Source: Arthrobacter sp. SDTb3-6
Lineage (GTDB): Bacteria > Actinomycetota > Actinomycetes > Actinomycetales > Micrococcaceae
Assembly (NCBI RefSeq): GCF_013376095.1
Contig: NZ_JAAMFN010000016.1
Location: 1-64,000, forward strand
Length of the DNA stretch: 64,000 bases
Direction of reading: 5' to 3'
Part shown: in pieces, positions 19,501-26,955 of the stretch
How the letters are laid out: each line of letters opens with the position of its first letter
Position numbering within the stretch: the stretch's first letter is position 1
Program-made: the position numbers and the translations under genes
The notes under the pieces: model-generated
The model's database searches: none
Seen by the model: the letters and a program-made list of their open reading frames with translations, nothing else
Told to the model about the DNA's origin: nothing

Positions 19501-20247
19501 TTATTTCTTGCCCTGGTTCGCCACGGCCAGGATGGAGGCCGCTGCGGCATCCGGGTCCAGGTACGTGCCTCCGGGGGTGACGGGGGTGAAGTCCTCATCC
19601 AGCTCGTACACGAGCGGGATGCCGGTGGGGATGTTCAGGGAGGCGATGGCGTCGTCGGAGATGCCGTCCAGGTGCTTGACCAGGGCGCGCAGGGAATTGC
19701 CGTGGGCCGTGACCAGCACCGTCTTGCCGGCCTTGAGGTCTTCCTTGATGTCCGATTCCCAGTAGGGCAGCAGCCGGATGAGCACGTCCTTGAGGCACTC
19801 GGTGCGCGGCAGGGCGTTGCCCAGGCCTGCGTAGCGGGGGTCGTGCGCCTGCGAAAACTCGCTGTCATCGGAGAGCGGCGGCGGCGGGGTGTCGTAGCTG
19901 CGGCGCCACTGCATGAACTGATCCTCGCCAAACTCAGCCAGCGTCTGGGCCTTGTCCTTGCCCTGCAGCGCACCGTAGTGGCGTTCGTTCAGGCGCCAGT
20001 CGCGCTTGACGTCAATCCAGCCGCGGTCGGCGGTGTCGAGGGCGAGGTTGGCCGTGTTGATGGCCCGCTTGAGCCGCGAGGTGTACAGCACGTCCGGCAG
20101 GAGGTTGTTCTCCACCAGCAGCTCGCCGCCGCGCACTGCTTCCTGGCGGCCCTGGTCGTTGAGGTCAACGTCCACCCAGCCGGTGAACAGGTTCTTGGCG
20201 TTCCACTCACTGTGGCCGTGGCGGAGCAAAATCAGGGTATAGGTCAT
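19501..20247 (-). CDS. gpmA: 2,3-bisphosphoglycerate-dependent phosphoglycerate mutase
   Basis: The 248-residue glycolytic enzyme interconverts 3- and 2-phosphoglycerate. The phospho-histidine motif is [18 protein letters not shown] near the N-terminus. [13 protein letters not shown] and the second catalytic histidine in [13 protein letters not shown] are present. Length and motifs are those of the cofactor-dependent dPGM family. The start is ATG 20247 with AGGA upstream. Its presence beside phoU is common in actinobacteria. Confidence 0.96.
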   Translation of the reverse strand: MTYTLILLRHGHSEWNAKNLFTGWVDVDLNDQGRQEAVRGGELLVENNLLPDVLYTSRLKRAINTANLALDTADRGWIDVKRDWRLNERHYGALQGKDKAQTLAEFGEDQFMQWRRSYDTPPPPLSDDSEFSQAHDPRYAGLGNALPRTECLKDVLIRLLPYWESDIKEDLKAGKTVLVTAHGNSLRALVKHLDGISDDAIASLNIPTGIPLVYELDEDFTPVTPGGTYLDPDAAAASILAVANQGKK

Positions 20248-20355
20248 GGTGTCATCCTACCGGCACGGGCCCCGCGGGCCCGCTGCGGGACGCAATGCTA
20301 CGTGCCGCTGCGCACCCGGCGGAAGCTCCCGGCCCGGCGTTCACGCCGCCGTCTT

Positions 20356-20536
20356 TTATGCGCCGGATTCACCGGCGGTTTTGCGCATATGGAGGCTGCG
20401 CTTCGCTTATGCGCCGGACCCGTGCGGGGTTTGGCGCAGCTGGTCCACTGGCGCCAAACCCACGCCGGGTCCGGCGCATAACGAAAGCGGCCCGCAGCTT
20501 ATGCGCACCACCCACCGCCGGGTTTGGCGCATAAGC
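20356..20536. repeat. Cluster of four TTATGCGCC hairpin repeats
   Basis: The gpmA-methyltransferase spacer carries four imperfectly palindromic units built from TTATGCGCC...GGCGCATAA: 20356-20389, about 20405-20440, an inverted copy about 20449-20482, and 20497-20536 with perfect 10-bp ends GCTTATGCGC/GCGCATAAGC. The second and third units form a near-perfect inverted pair with about 31-bp arms. No gene or promoter is evident within the cluster. Confidence 0.8.
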
Positions 20537-20601
20537 GCCGCCGGCCGTGAGCCCCGCCACGTTATTTCAGCCGGACGCCGCCGGGCCATTAGTGTAATCC
20601 A

Positions 20602-21471
20602 GTGGTTCAACGTGCCCAAAGGGTCAAAACAGCTTCCACCGGCCCTGCACAACGTGATTCCGTGCCGCGCGGCCGGTCCCGCAGCAAACCCTTCGGCAAC
20701 CCCACCCGCGGCACCACCAACCCGAACCGCCTCCGCCGCGTGGACCGCTGGCTGGCCGGCCCGGAAGCGTGGCGGCTGCGCCGGGACAGCACTGCCGGCG
20801 CCCGCCCCCTGGTGGTGGACCTGGGCTACGGCAGCTCACCCACCACCGCCGTGGAACTGCACCACCGCATCAGCGCTGCCTGCCCGGGCGCCCATGTGAC
20901 CGGCATTGAAATCGAGCCCGAGCGGGTCCGCACCGCCAAGCCGCTGGAGCACGACGGCCTGGATTTCCGGGTGGGCGGCTTTGAAATCCCGGTACCCGGC
21001 CACGCCACCATGGTCCGCGCCTTCAACGTCCTGCGCCAGTACGAGGAGGCGGACGTCCGCCTGATTTGGGGCACCGTCTGCTCCCGGCTGACCCCCAACG
21101 GAATCTTCGTTGACGGCACCTGCGACGAGATCGGCCGCCGCAGCACCTGGGTGGCACTGGATTCCGCGGGACCACGGACCCTGACGATCTCGATGCGCTT
21201 TGGGGCCTTCAACCTGCCCTCCGACGTGGCCGAGCGCCTGCCCAAGGCGCTGATCCACCACAATGTGCCCGGGGAAAAGGTCAATGACTTTCTTCAGGCC
21301 CTGGACCGGCACTGGCTCGCCGCGGCGCCGCTGGCCCCCTTCGGCCACCGCCAGCGCTGGCTGCGCATGTGCCAGAAGATGTACGACGACGGCTGGCCCG
21401 TCACGCGCGACCCCTCGCGGTGGCGTTTGGGCGAGCTGACCGTGGCGTGGGCCGCCGTCGACCCGAACTAG
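20602..21471 (+). CDS. Class I SAM-dependent methyltransferase of unknown substrate
   Basis: The 289-residue protein has a basic N-terminal tail and a Rossmann-type core. Motif I is PLVVDLGYGSSPTTAVEL (about residues 70-87), followed by the acidic strand end in VTGIEIEPERV and a LTPNGIFVDGTCDEIGR segment at motif IV/V. A C-terminal helical region WLRMCQKMYDDGWPVTRDP follows. I cannot name the substrate. The start is GTG 20602; a downstream GTG at 20662 is also possible because the first 40 residues are low-complexity. It converges on the DUF2516 gene. Confidence 0.75.
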   Translation: MVQRAQRVKTASTGPAQRDSVPRGRSRSKPFGNPTRGTTNPNRLRRVDRWLAGPEAWRLRRDSTAGARPLVVDLGYGSSPTTAVELHHRISAACPGAHVTGIEIEPERVRTAKPLEHDGLDFRVGGFEIPVPGHATMVRAFNVLRQYEEADVRLIWGTVCSRLTPNGIFVDGTCDEIGRRSTWVALDSAGPRTLTISMRFGAFNLPSDVAERLPKALIHHNVPGEKVNDFLQALDRHWLAAAPLAPFGHRQRWLRMCQKMYDDGWPVTRDPSRWRLGELTVAWAAVDPN

Positions 21472-21490
21472 GCGCGGCTGCTGCCGGATG

Positions 21491-21850
21491 CTACCAGGAG
21501 GACCCGCGGTTTTGGTTGCCGCGGCCCCGCCCGCGGACCTCGGCCAGGGCGGGCCGGACGTCGGCCAGGTACACACCGGCAACCGTGGCGCCTGCAAGGT
21601 CGATGATCATGAGCATGCCCAGGCTGGGCGAGCTGAAGGTGGTGACGACCGGCAACAGGTACAGGAAGCCGAAGAACGCCGAGATTCCCGTCAGGGAACC
21701 CCAAAACTGCTTGGTGCGCTTGTAGACGCGCTGAAAATCCGCGGCGGGCGTGCGCAGGCAGTCGGTCAGGGCCCAGATTTGGACGCCGAACGCCACGGCA
21801 CCCAGCACCACCAGGATGAAAAAGGTCGCAGCATAGAGGAAGAAGCTCAC
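21491..21850 (-). CDS. DUF2516 family membrane protein
   Basis: The 119-residue protein has three predicted membrane helices: LYAATFFILVVLGAVAFGVQ, GFLYLLPVVTTFSS and LGMLMIIDLAGATVAGVYLA. A cytoplasmic segment DCLRTPAADFQRVYKRTKQ lies between the first two, and a basic Gly/Arg tail ends the protein. The pattern matches the actinobacterial DUF2516 family, whose function is unknown. The start is GTG 21850. It lies 77 bp downstream of the trans-sulfuration gene on the same strand. Confidence 0.75.
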   Translation of the reverse strand: MSFFLYAATFFILVVLGAVAFGVQIWALTDCLRTPAADFQRVYKRTKQFWGSLTGISAFFGFLYLLPVVTTFSSPSLGMLMIIDLAGATVAGVYLADVRPALAEVRGRGRGNQNRGSSW

Positions 21851-21927
21851 ACCACCAGCCTAGCCGGTGCGGGCGACAAGAAACATGCCGCGGCCGGGAG
21901 CCTTCCCGCCCGGGCGCCGCGGCTCCC

Positions 21928-23100
21928 CTACCGTCCGGCGGCGTCCAGTGCCTGGGCCAGGTCCGTCCAGAGGTCTTCAACGTTTTCAATGCCCACGCTC
22001 AGGCGCAGCAGGTTCACGGGCACCGATTCGGGCTCGTTGGCGTGGCGGCGGCGGCGCTCAATGAGCGATTCGACCCCGCCCAGGGAGGTGGCGGGGGTCC
22101 ACAGGCGCAGTGCTTCCACGAGGGTGTTGGCGGCCTCCTCGCCGCCGGCCACCTCGATGCAGAGGATGGAGCCAAAGCCCAGCATCTGCGCCTTGGCGCG
22201 TTCGTGCCCCGGATCGGAGTTGAGGCCGGGGAACAAAACCCTCTCGACGCCGTCGTGCACGTTCAGGCGCTTGGCCAGCTCGAAGGCATTGGCCTGGGCC
22301 CGCTCAACGCGCAGGGCCAGGGTGCGCACGCCGCGCAGGGCCAGCCAGGCCTCAAACGGGCCGGCAATGGCGCCGTGGATGGAACGGTGGTGGAGGAGCG
22401 TGTGGCGCAGGTCCTTGTCAGAGGTGATGAGGGCGCCCAGGATGACGTCGGAATGCCCGGCCAGGTACTTCGTAACCGAGTGGAGCACCACGTCGCTGCC
22501 CAGGTCCAGCGGCTTTTGGACCAGCGGCGTGCTGAAGGTGTTGTCCGTGACCACCACGGCACCCACGGCCTTGGCGGAACGGCACAGGACGCGCAGGTCT
22601 GCCACTTCAAGCATGGGGTTGGTGGGACTTTCCAGCCACAACATGTCGGCCGCCTTTTCGCCGGCCCCGGTGAGGGCGGCGATGACCTCGTCGTTGTTGG
22701 CAATGTCCACCGTGCGCAGGCTGAACAGGCCCTTGTCCGCAAGTTCCTGTGCCATGACCAGGGCGCCCTGGTAGGAGTGCCGCGGCATGACGAGCACGCC
22801 GCCCACCGGGATCAGCGAGAACGCCGCGGACACGGCGGCCAGCCCGGAGCTGAACACGAGCGCCGGCAGGGCGGCCCCTTCCAGCTCGGCCAGGGCGTCC
22901 TCCAGCGGGTCCCACGTCGGGTTGGAGTAACGGCCGTAGGCCCTGTCGCCGTCCACGACCTGTCCGGTGCCCACGTACGTGGAAGACAGCACGATGGGCG
23001 GGTTGACCGCGGCGTCGTGCTCGCGGGCGGGCCGGCCGGCGGCCACCGCCACCGTCTCCGGGCTGAGCTGGTCGGGGTGGGAGGAAGGTTCAAGGGTCAT
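21928..23100 (-). CDS. metB: Cystathionine gamma-synthase (trans-sulfuration PLP enzyme)
   Basis: The 390-residue member of the Cys/Met metabolism PLP family has the PLP lysine in VLHSVTKYLAGHSD, the YGRYSNPT substrate loop, FSSGLAAVSAAFS and the C-terminal SLGGVESLIERRRRH. The family makes cystathionine from cysteine and an activated homoserine, or cleaves it. The arrangement favours cystathionine gamma-synthase or a related lyase, and the motifs alone do not settle which. ATG 23100 (MTLEPSSHPD) is the start. The open frame extends far upstream over tmk but without homology. Confidence 0.8.
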   Translation of the reverse strand: MTLEPSSHPDQLSPETVAVAAGRPAREHDAAVNPPIVLSSTYVGTGQVVDGDRAYGRYSNPTWDPLEDALAELEGAALPALVFSSGLAAVSAAFSLIPVGGVLVMPRHSYQGALVMAQELADKGLFSLRTVDIANNDEVIAALTGAGEKAADMLWLESPTNPMLEVADLRVLCRSAKAVGAVVVTDNTFSTPLVQKPLDLGSDVVLHSVTKYLAGHSDVILGALITSDKDLRHTLLHHRSIHGAIAGPFEAWLALRGVRTLALRVERAQANAFELAKRLNVHDGVERVLFPGLNSDPGHERAKAQMLGFGSILCIEVAGGEEAANTLVEALRLWTPATSLGGVESLIERRRRHANEPESVPVNLLRLSVGIENVEDLWTDLAQALDAAGR

Positions 23101-23220
23101 GCTTCCAAAGATAGTGCGCCCGGGCGCCCCGGACGAAAATTCGTGACACGGGCCGGGCCGGCGGCCGCAGCCTGTGGACAAGCCGGGAGGCCTGTCAGCG
23201 GCGGCCGGTAAGCTGGGACC

Positions 23221-23886
23221 GTGACTTTCCCACCCGCCGCCCAGCCCGGCCTGTTCATTGCCTTTGAAGGCGGTGACGGGGCCGGAAAATCGACCCAGGC
23301 CGCCCTGCTGGCCCGGGCCCTGTCCGACGCCGGGCGCACCGTTTTGCGGACCCGCGAACCGGGCGGGACCCCGGTGGGCGAAAAGCTGCGCTCGCTGGTG
23401 CTGGACCACGGGCAGGGCGAGATTGACGCCCGCTGCGAGGCGCTGATCTTTGCCGCCTCCCGCGCCGCCCACGCCGCCCAGGTGATCGCCCCCGCCGTGG
23501 CACGCGGGGAGGTGGTCATCACCGACCGCTACATCGACTCCTCCATCGCGTACCAGGGGGCCGGCCGGGGACTGGGGGCCGCCGAGGTCCGCCGGCTCAA
23601 CGAATGGGCCACCGACGGGCTGTGGCCCGAGCTCACCGTGCTGCTGGATGTCTCCCCCGAGGACGGGCGCAGCCGACGCACCGCGGGGGATGCGGCGGAG
23701 GACCGGCTGGAATCCGAGCCCGACCACTTCCACGCGGCCATCCGCCAGGCATTCCTGGACCGGGCGGCCGCCCGCCCCGAACGCTACCTGGTGCTGCCTG
23801 CCGGCCGGCCGGTGGACGAGCTGGCCGCGGCGGTGCGCACCCGTGTCCTGGAGCTGCTGGCCGCCAGGGAAGCGGGCGCTGCATGA
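23221..23886 (+). CDS. tmk: Thymidylate kinase
   Basis: The 221-residue enzyme phosphorylates dTMP to dTDP. The P-loop is FEGGDGAGKSTQAALLAR, the DR(Y/H) motif is in VVITDRYIDSSIAYQGAGRG, and the lid carries RSRRTAGDAAEDRLE. The start is GTG 23221. The stop overlaps the holB start (ATGA), a coupling seen in many actinobacteria. Divergent from metB. Confidence 0.95.
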   Translation: MTFPPAAQPGLFIAFEGGDGAGKSTQAALLARALSDAGRTVLRTREPGGTPVGEKLRSLVLDHGQGEIDARCEALIFAASRAAHAAQVIAPAVARGEVVITDRYIDSSIAYQGAGRGLGAAEVRRLNEWATDGLWPELTVLLDVSPEDGRSRRTAGDAAEDRLESEPDHFHAAIRQAFLDRAAARPERYLVLPAGRPVDELAAAVRTRVLELLAAREAGAA

Positions 23887-25058
23887 GCGTGTGGGTGGAC
23901 CTGCAGGGGCAGGGGCCCGTGGTGGAGCAGCTGCGCCGCGCCGCCCAGTCAAGCAACCCCACGCACGCCTGGCTGCTGACCGGCCCGCCCGGGTCCGGGC
24001 GCTCCAACGCCGCGCTGGCCTTCGCCGCCGCGCTGGTCTGCGAACGCGAGCAGTTGGCCGAGCGCGGCTGCGGCGTGTGCAAGGCCTGCCACACCACGCT
24101 CGCCGGCACCAACGCGGACGTCACGTTCATCGCCACCGAAAAGACCACCATCACCATCGAGGAGGCCCGCGAGCTGGTCCGCAAGGCCCACGACAGCCCT
24201 TCCTCGTCCCGGTGGCGCGTGATGATCGTGGGCGACGCCGACCGCATGGCCGAACGCACCACCAACGTCCTGCTCAAGGCCATCGAGGAACCGCCGCCGC
24301 GCACCATCTGGATCCTGTGCGCGCCCAGCCCGGCCGACGTGCTGGTCACGATCCGCTCGCGCTGCCGCACGCTCACGCTCCGCCTGCCGCCGGTGGAGGA
24401 CGTGGCGGCCCTGTTGGTGCGCCGCGACGGGATTGAACCCGCCTTGGCCCTGCACGCCGCCCGTGCCGCGCAGAGCCACATTGGCATTGCCCGCCGGCTG
24501 GCCTCCGACGCCGGCGCCCGGGAGCGGCGCGACACCATCGTCCGCCTGCCTTTTTCCCTGCGCGACGTTTCGGCGGCCGTGCGCGCCGCCGGGAACCTGC
24601 TGGAGCTGGCCCAGGCGGAGGCCGGATCCTCCAATGAGGAACGCGACATTGCCGAAAAGGCCAAGCTGCTGCGCGACCTCGGCGCCCCCGAAACCGGCAC
24701 CCTGCCACCGCCCATGCGCGCGCAGGTCAGGGCCCTGGAGGAGGACCAGAAGCGCCGCTCCAAGCGCTCGGTGACGGACCAGCTGGACCGGGCCCTGACG
24801 GACCTCCTCTCCTTCTACCGGGACGTGCTGGTGCTCCAGCTGGCGGCGCAGGGAGGGCCCGGCGTCGTGCCCTGCGAAGGGTCCGTGGAACTGGTCAACG
24901 AGCCGCTCCGCGACCACCTGGCCGAGTTCGCCGCCCGGGGCCGCCCTGAAGCCACCTTGGCCCGGATGGACGCCATCAACGCCGTGCGCCGCCGCCTGAC
25001 CACCACCAACGTCTCCCCGCTTTTGGCCCTTGAAGCCATGGCCGTCAGCCTGCTCTAG
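23883..25058 (+). CDS. holB: DNA polymerase III subunit delta'
   Basis: The 391-residue AAA+ clamp-loader subunit opens and loads the sliding clamp together with delta and tau. The P-loop-like segment is LLTGPPGSGRSNAALAFAAA, with Arg in place of the usual Lys, so ATP turnover is unlikely, as is usual for delta'. The zinc cysteines are in ERGCGVCKACHTT, and the SRC motif is in VLVTIRSRCRTLTL. LLKAIEEPPPRTIWIL is typical. The start is ATG 23883 inside the tmk stop. A 17-bp gap separates it from the secreted hydrolase gene. Confidence 0.93.
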   Translation: MSVWVDLQGQGPVVEQLRRAAQSSNPTHAWLLTGPPGSGRSNAALAFAAALVCEREQLAERGCGVCKACHTTLAGTNADVTFIATEKTTITIEEARELVRKAHDSPSSSRWRVMIVGDADRMAERTTNVLLKAIEEPPPRTIWILCAPSPADVLVTIRSRCRTLTLRLPPVEDVAALLVRRDGIEPALALHAARAAQSHIGIARRLASDAGARERRDTIVRLPFSLRDVSAAVRAAGNLLELAQAEAGSSNEERDIAEKAKLLRDLGAPETGTLPPPMRAQVRALEEDQKRRSKRSVTDQLDRALTDLLSFYRDVLVLQLAAQGGPGVVPCEGSVELVNEPLRDHLAEFAARGRPEATLARMDAINAVRRRLTTTNVSPLLALEAMAVSLL

Positions 25059-25075
25059 ATCCGCAAAGGACCCCC

Positions 25076-26638
25076 ATGCCCCACGCACCCGTACGACGGC
25101 GGCACCGCCTCCGCCTTTCCCTCACCATCGCCATGGCGGCCGTGGGCGCCCTCCTGCTGGGCTCCTGCTCGGCTCCGGCCCCCGCCCCCGCGACGGCACC
25201 GACGGTGGTTGCCAGTGCGCAGGCGTCCGTCATTGGCGACGTGCCGGCGGACCTGGCCCCCTACTACGGACAGGTGGTGACGTGGACGTCCTGCAACGGC
25301 GGCTTCCAGTGCGCGAAGGTGAAGGTGCCGCTGGACTACGCCAAGCCGGGCGGGGAGTCCATCAAGCTCGCCGTCACTCGGCTGCCTGCCACCGGAAAGC
25401 GGCTCGGGTCCCTGCTGGTCAATCCCGGCGGACCGGGCGGCTCCGGCGTGGACCTGGTGGTCAACAGCGGCCGGCAGTACTTCTCCGCGAAGCTGCGCGC
25501 CGCCTACGACATTGTGGGCTTTGACCCGCGGGGGGTCCAGCGCTCGGACCCCGTCAAGTGCCTTGATGACGCCCAGATGGACGCGTCACGGCAGAAGGAC
25601 TACGACATGTCCACGACGGCCGGGTTTCAGGCCGCCGAGGCGGACTCGAAGGCGCAGACCGAGCTGTGCGTGAAGAACTCGGGGAATATCCTGGACCATG
25701 TGGACACGGTCAGCTCCGCCCGCGACATGGACATCCTGCGCGCCGTGGTGGGCGATGCGAAGCTGAACTACATGGGCTTTTCCTACGGCACCAAGCTCGG
25801 CGCCACCTATGCCGGCCTGTTCCCTTCCCGGGTGGGACGGTTCTCCCTGGACGGCGCCCTGGACCCGTCGCTGGGGATTGACCAGATTTCCATGGGGCAG
25901 GCGGTCGGCTTTGAAAATGCCCTGCACGCCTGGGCGAAGAACTGCCTGGGCACCAAGGACTGCCCGGTTTCCGGCACCGTGGACGGGGCGGTGGAGCAAA
26001 TCCGCCAGCTGAATGCCGTGTACACGAAAACGCCGCAACAGACCTCCAGCGGCCGCGTGGTGACCGGCACCGAGTTCACCAACGCCGTGGCGTTCGCCAT
26101 GTACTCCACCGACTTGTGGGAGCCCCTCGCCGCGGCACTGAAACAGGCCTTCGCCGGGGACGCCTCCGGCATGCTGATGCTGGCCGACTACTCAGCGGAC
26201 CGCGGCTCGGATGGCAAGTACAACTCCAACACGGCGGCGGCGTTCACGGCCATCAACTGCCTGGACTACCCGATGGACTCGGACACCGCGCACATGCGCA
26301 CCGACGCGGCGGCCCTGGAGAAGGCCTCCCCCACCTTCGGCGCACTGCTGGCCTACTCGGGGCTGACGTGCAAGTACTGGCCGTTCCCGGCCACCGGCAG
26401 GCCGGCCCCCATTGCCGCACCGGGCGCCGGCCCCATCCTGGTCATCGGCACCACGGGCGACCCCGCCACCCCGTACAAGTGGGCGCAGTCGCTGGCCAAG
26501 CAGCTGGATTCCGGCGTCCTGGTGACCTGGAAGGGCAACGGGCACACCGCCTACGGCCGGGCAAACCAATGCCTGACGTCCACCGTGGACGACTACTTTG
26601 TCAACGGAAAGGTCCCTGCCGCCGGCACCACCTGCTGA
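25076..26638 (+). CDS. Secreted alpha/beta hydrolase lipoprotein (tripeptidyl-aminopeptidase-like)
   Basis: The 520-residue exported enzyme begins with a basic signal sequence and a lipobox LGSC near residue 30. The alpha/beta fold shows the oxyanion segment LLVNPGGPGGSG, nucleophile Ser236 in MGFSYGTKLG, Asp462 in GTTGDPATPY and His490 in GNGHTAYGR. A TAP-like C-terminal domain is present. Family members cleave tripeptides from peptide N-termini or hydrolyse esters; the substrate here is unknown. ATG 25076 has AAAGGA 8 nt upstream. It follows holB by 17 bp and could be co-transcribed with tmk-holB. Confidence 0.82.
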   Translation: MPHAPVRRRHRLRLSLTIAMAAVGALLLGSCSAPAPAPATAPTVVASAQASVIGDVPADLAPYYGQVVTWTSCNGGFQCAKVKVPLDYAKPGGESIKLAVTRLPATGKRLGSLLVNPGGPGGSGVDLVVNSGRQYFSAKLRAAYDIVGFDPRGVQRSDPVKCLDDAQMDASRQKDYDMSTTAGFQAAEADSKAQTELCVKNSGNILDHVDTVSSARDMDILRAVVGDAKLNYMGFSYGTKLGATYAGLFPSRVGRFSLDGALDPSLGIDQISMGQAVGFENALHAWAKNCLGTKDCPVSGTVDGAVEQIRQLNAVYTKTPQQTSSGRVVTGTEFTNAVAFAMYSTDLWEPLAAALKQAFAGDASGMLMLADYSADRGSDGKYNSNTAAAFTAINCLDYPMDSDTAHMRTDAAALEKASPTFGALLAYSGLTCKYWPFPATGRPAPIAAPGAGPILVIGTTGDPATPYKWAQSLAKQLDSGVLVTWKGNGHTAYGRANQCLTSTVDDYFVNGKVPAAGTTC

Positions 26639-26656
26639 CGGCGGCCGGGGCCGATT

Positions 26657-26685
26657 TTGTACATGGGGGCCGGACATATTAGAGT
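26657..26685 (+). promoter_or_regulatory. Promoter of tRNA-Thr
   Basis: TTGTAC (26657-26662), 17 bp, TAGAGT (26680-26685), followed by TGTT. The same TTGTAC ... TAGAGTTGTT arrangement precedes tRNA-Arg at 50486-50515, which supports both calls. Confidence 0.6.
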
Positions 26686-26735
26686 TGTTTCTTGTGTTCG
26701 GCGAATGCCCCCGCAAGGGGTTTTCACGGCCACAG

Positions 26736-26811
26736 GCCTCCATAGCTCAGTTGGTAGAGCGTTTCACTCGTAATGAAAAGGTCAACAGTTCGATTCTGTT
26801 TGGAGGCTCCA
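26736..26811 (+). tRNA. tRNA-Thr (anticodon CGT)
   Basis: The 76-nt gene includes an encoded CCA. The acceptor stem is GCCTCCA/TGGAGGC, the D-arm has AGCTCAGTTGGTAGAGC, and the anticodon stem-loop TTTCA-CTCGTAA-TGAAA shows CGT. The T-arm loop is TTCGATT. A terminator follows directly. Confidence 0.96.
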
Positions 26812-26815
26812 CCAA

Positions 26816-26849
26816 AGCCCCTGGCATCCATTGATGCCAGGGGCTTTTT
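26816..26849 (+). terminator. Terminator of tRNA-Thr
   Basis: 13-bp arms (AGCCCCTGGCATC at 26816-26828 and its complement at 26833-26845) are followed by a run of T, a canonical intrinsic terminator. Confidence 0.9.
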
Positions 26850-26885
26850 ACGTGCCCGCGGCATGGCCCGCCGCCGGTGCGGAGA

Positions 26886-26935
26886 CAGAAACGGACAGGT
26901 GCGGTTGAATTCTCAACCGCACCTGTCCGTTTCTG
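26886..26935. terminator. Terminator of the DHA2 exporter gene
   Basis: Perfect 23-bp arms (26886-26908 and 26913-26935) with an ATTC loop lie just past the stop of the minus-strand exporter gene. The outer CAGAAA/TTTCTG end gives a short U-rich tail on the minus strand. Confidence 0.85.
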
Positions 26936-26955
26936 GGTCCTGGGGCCGGGAGGGA

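Noticed and set aside
24013-25088. Possible loss-of-function of holB because the P-loop Lys is Arg
   Set aside because: Delta' subunits commonly have altered Walker A motifs and do not need ATP hydrolysis.
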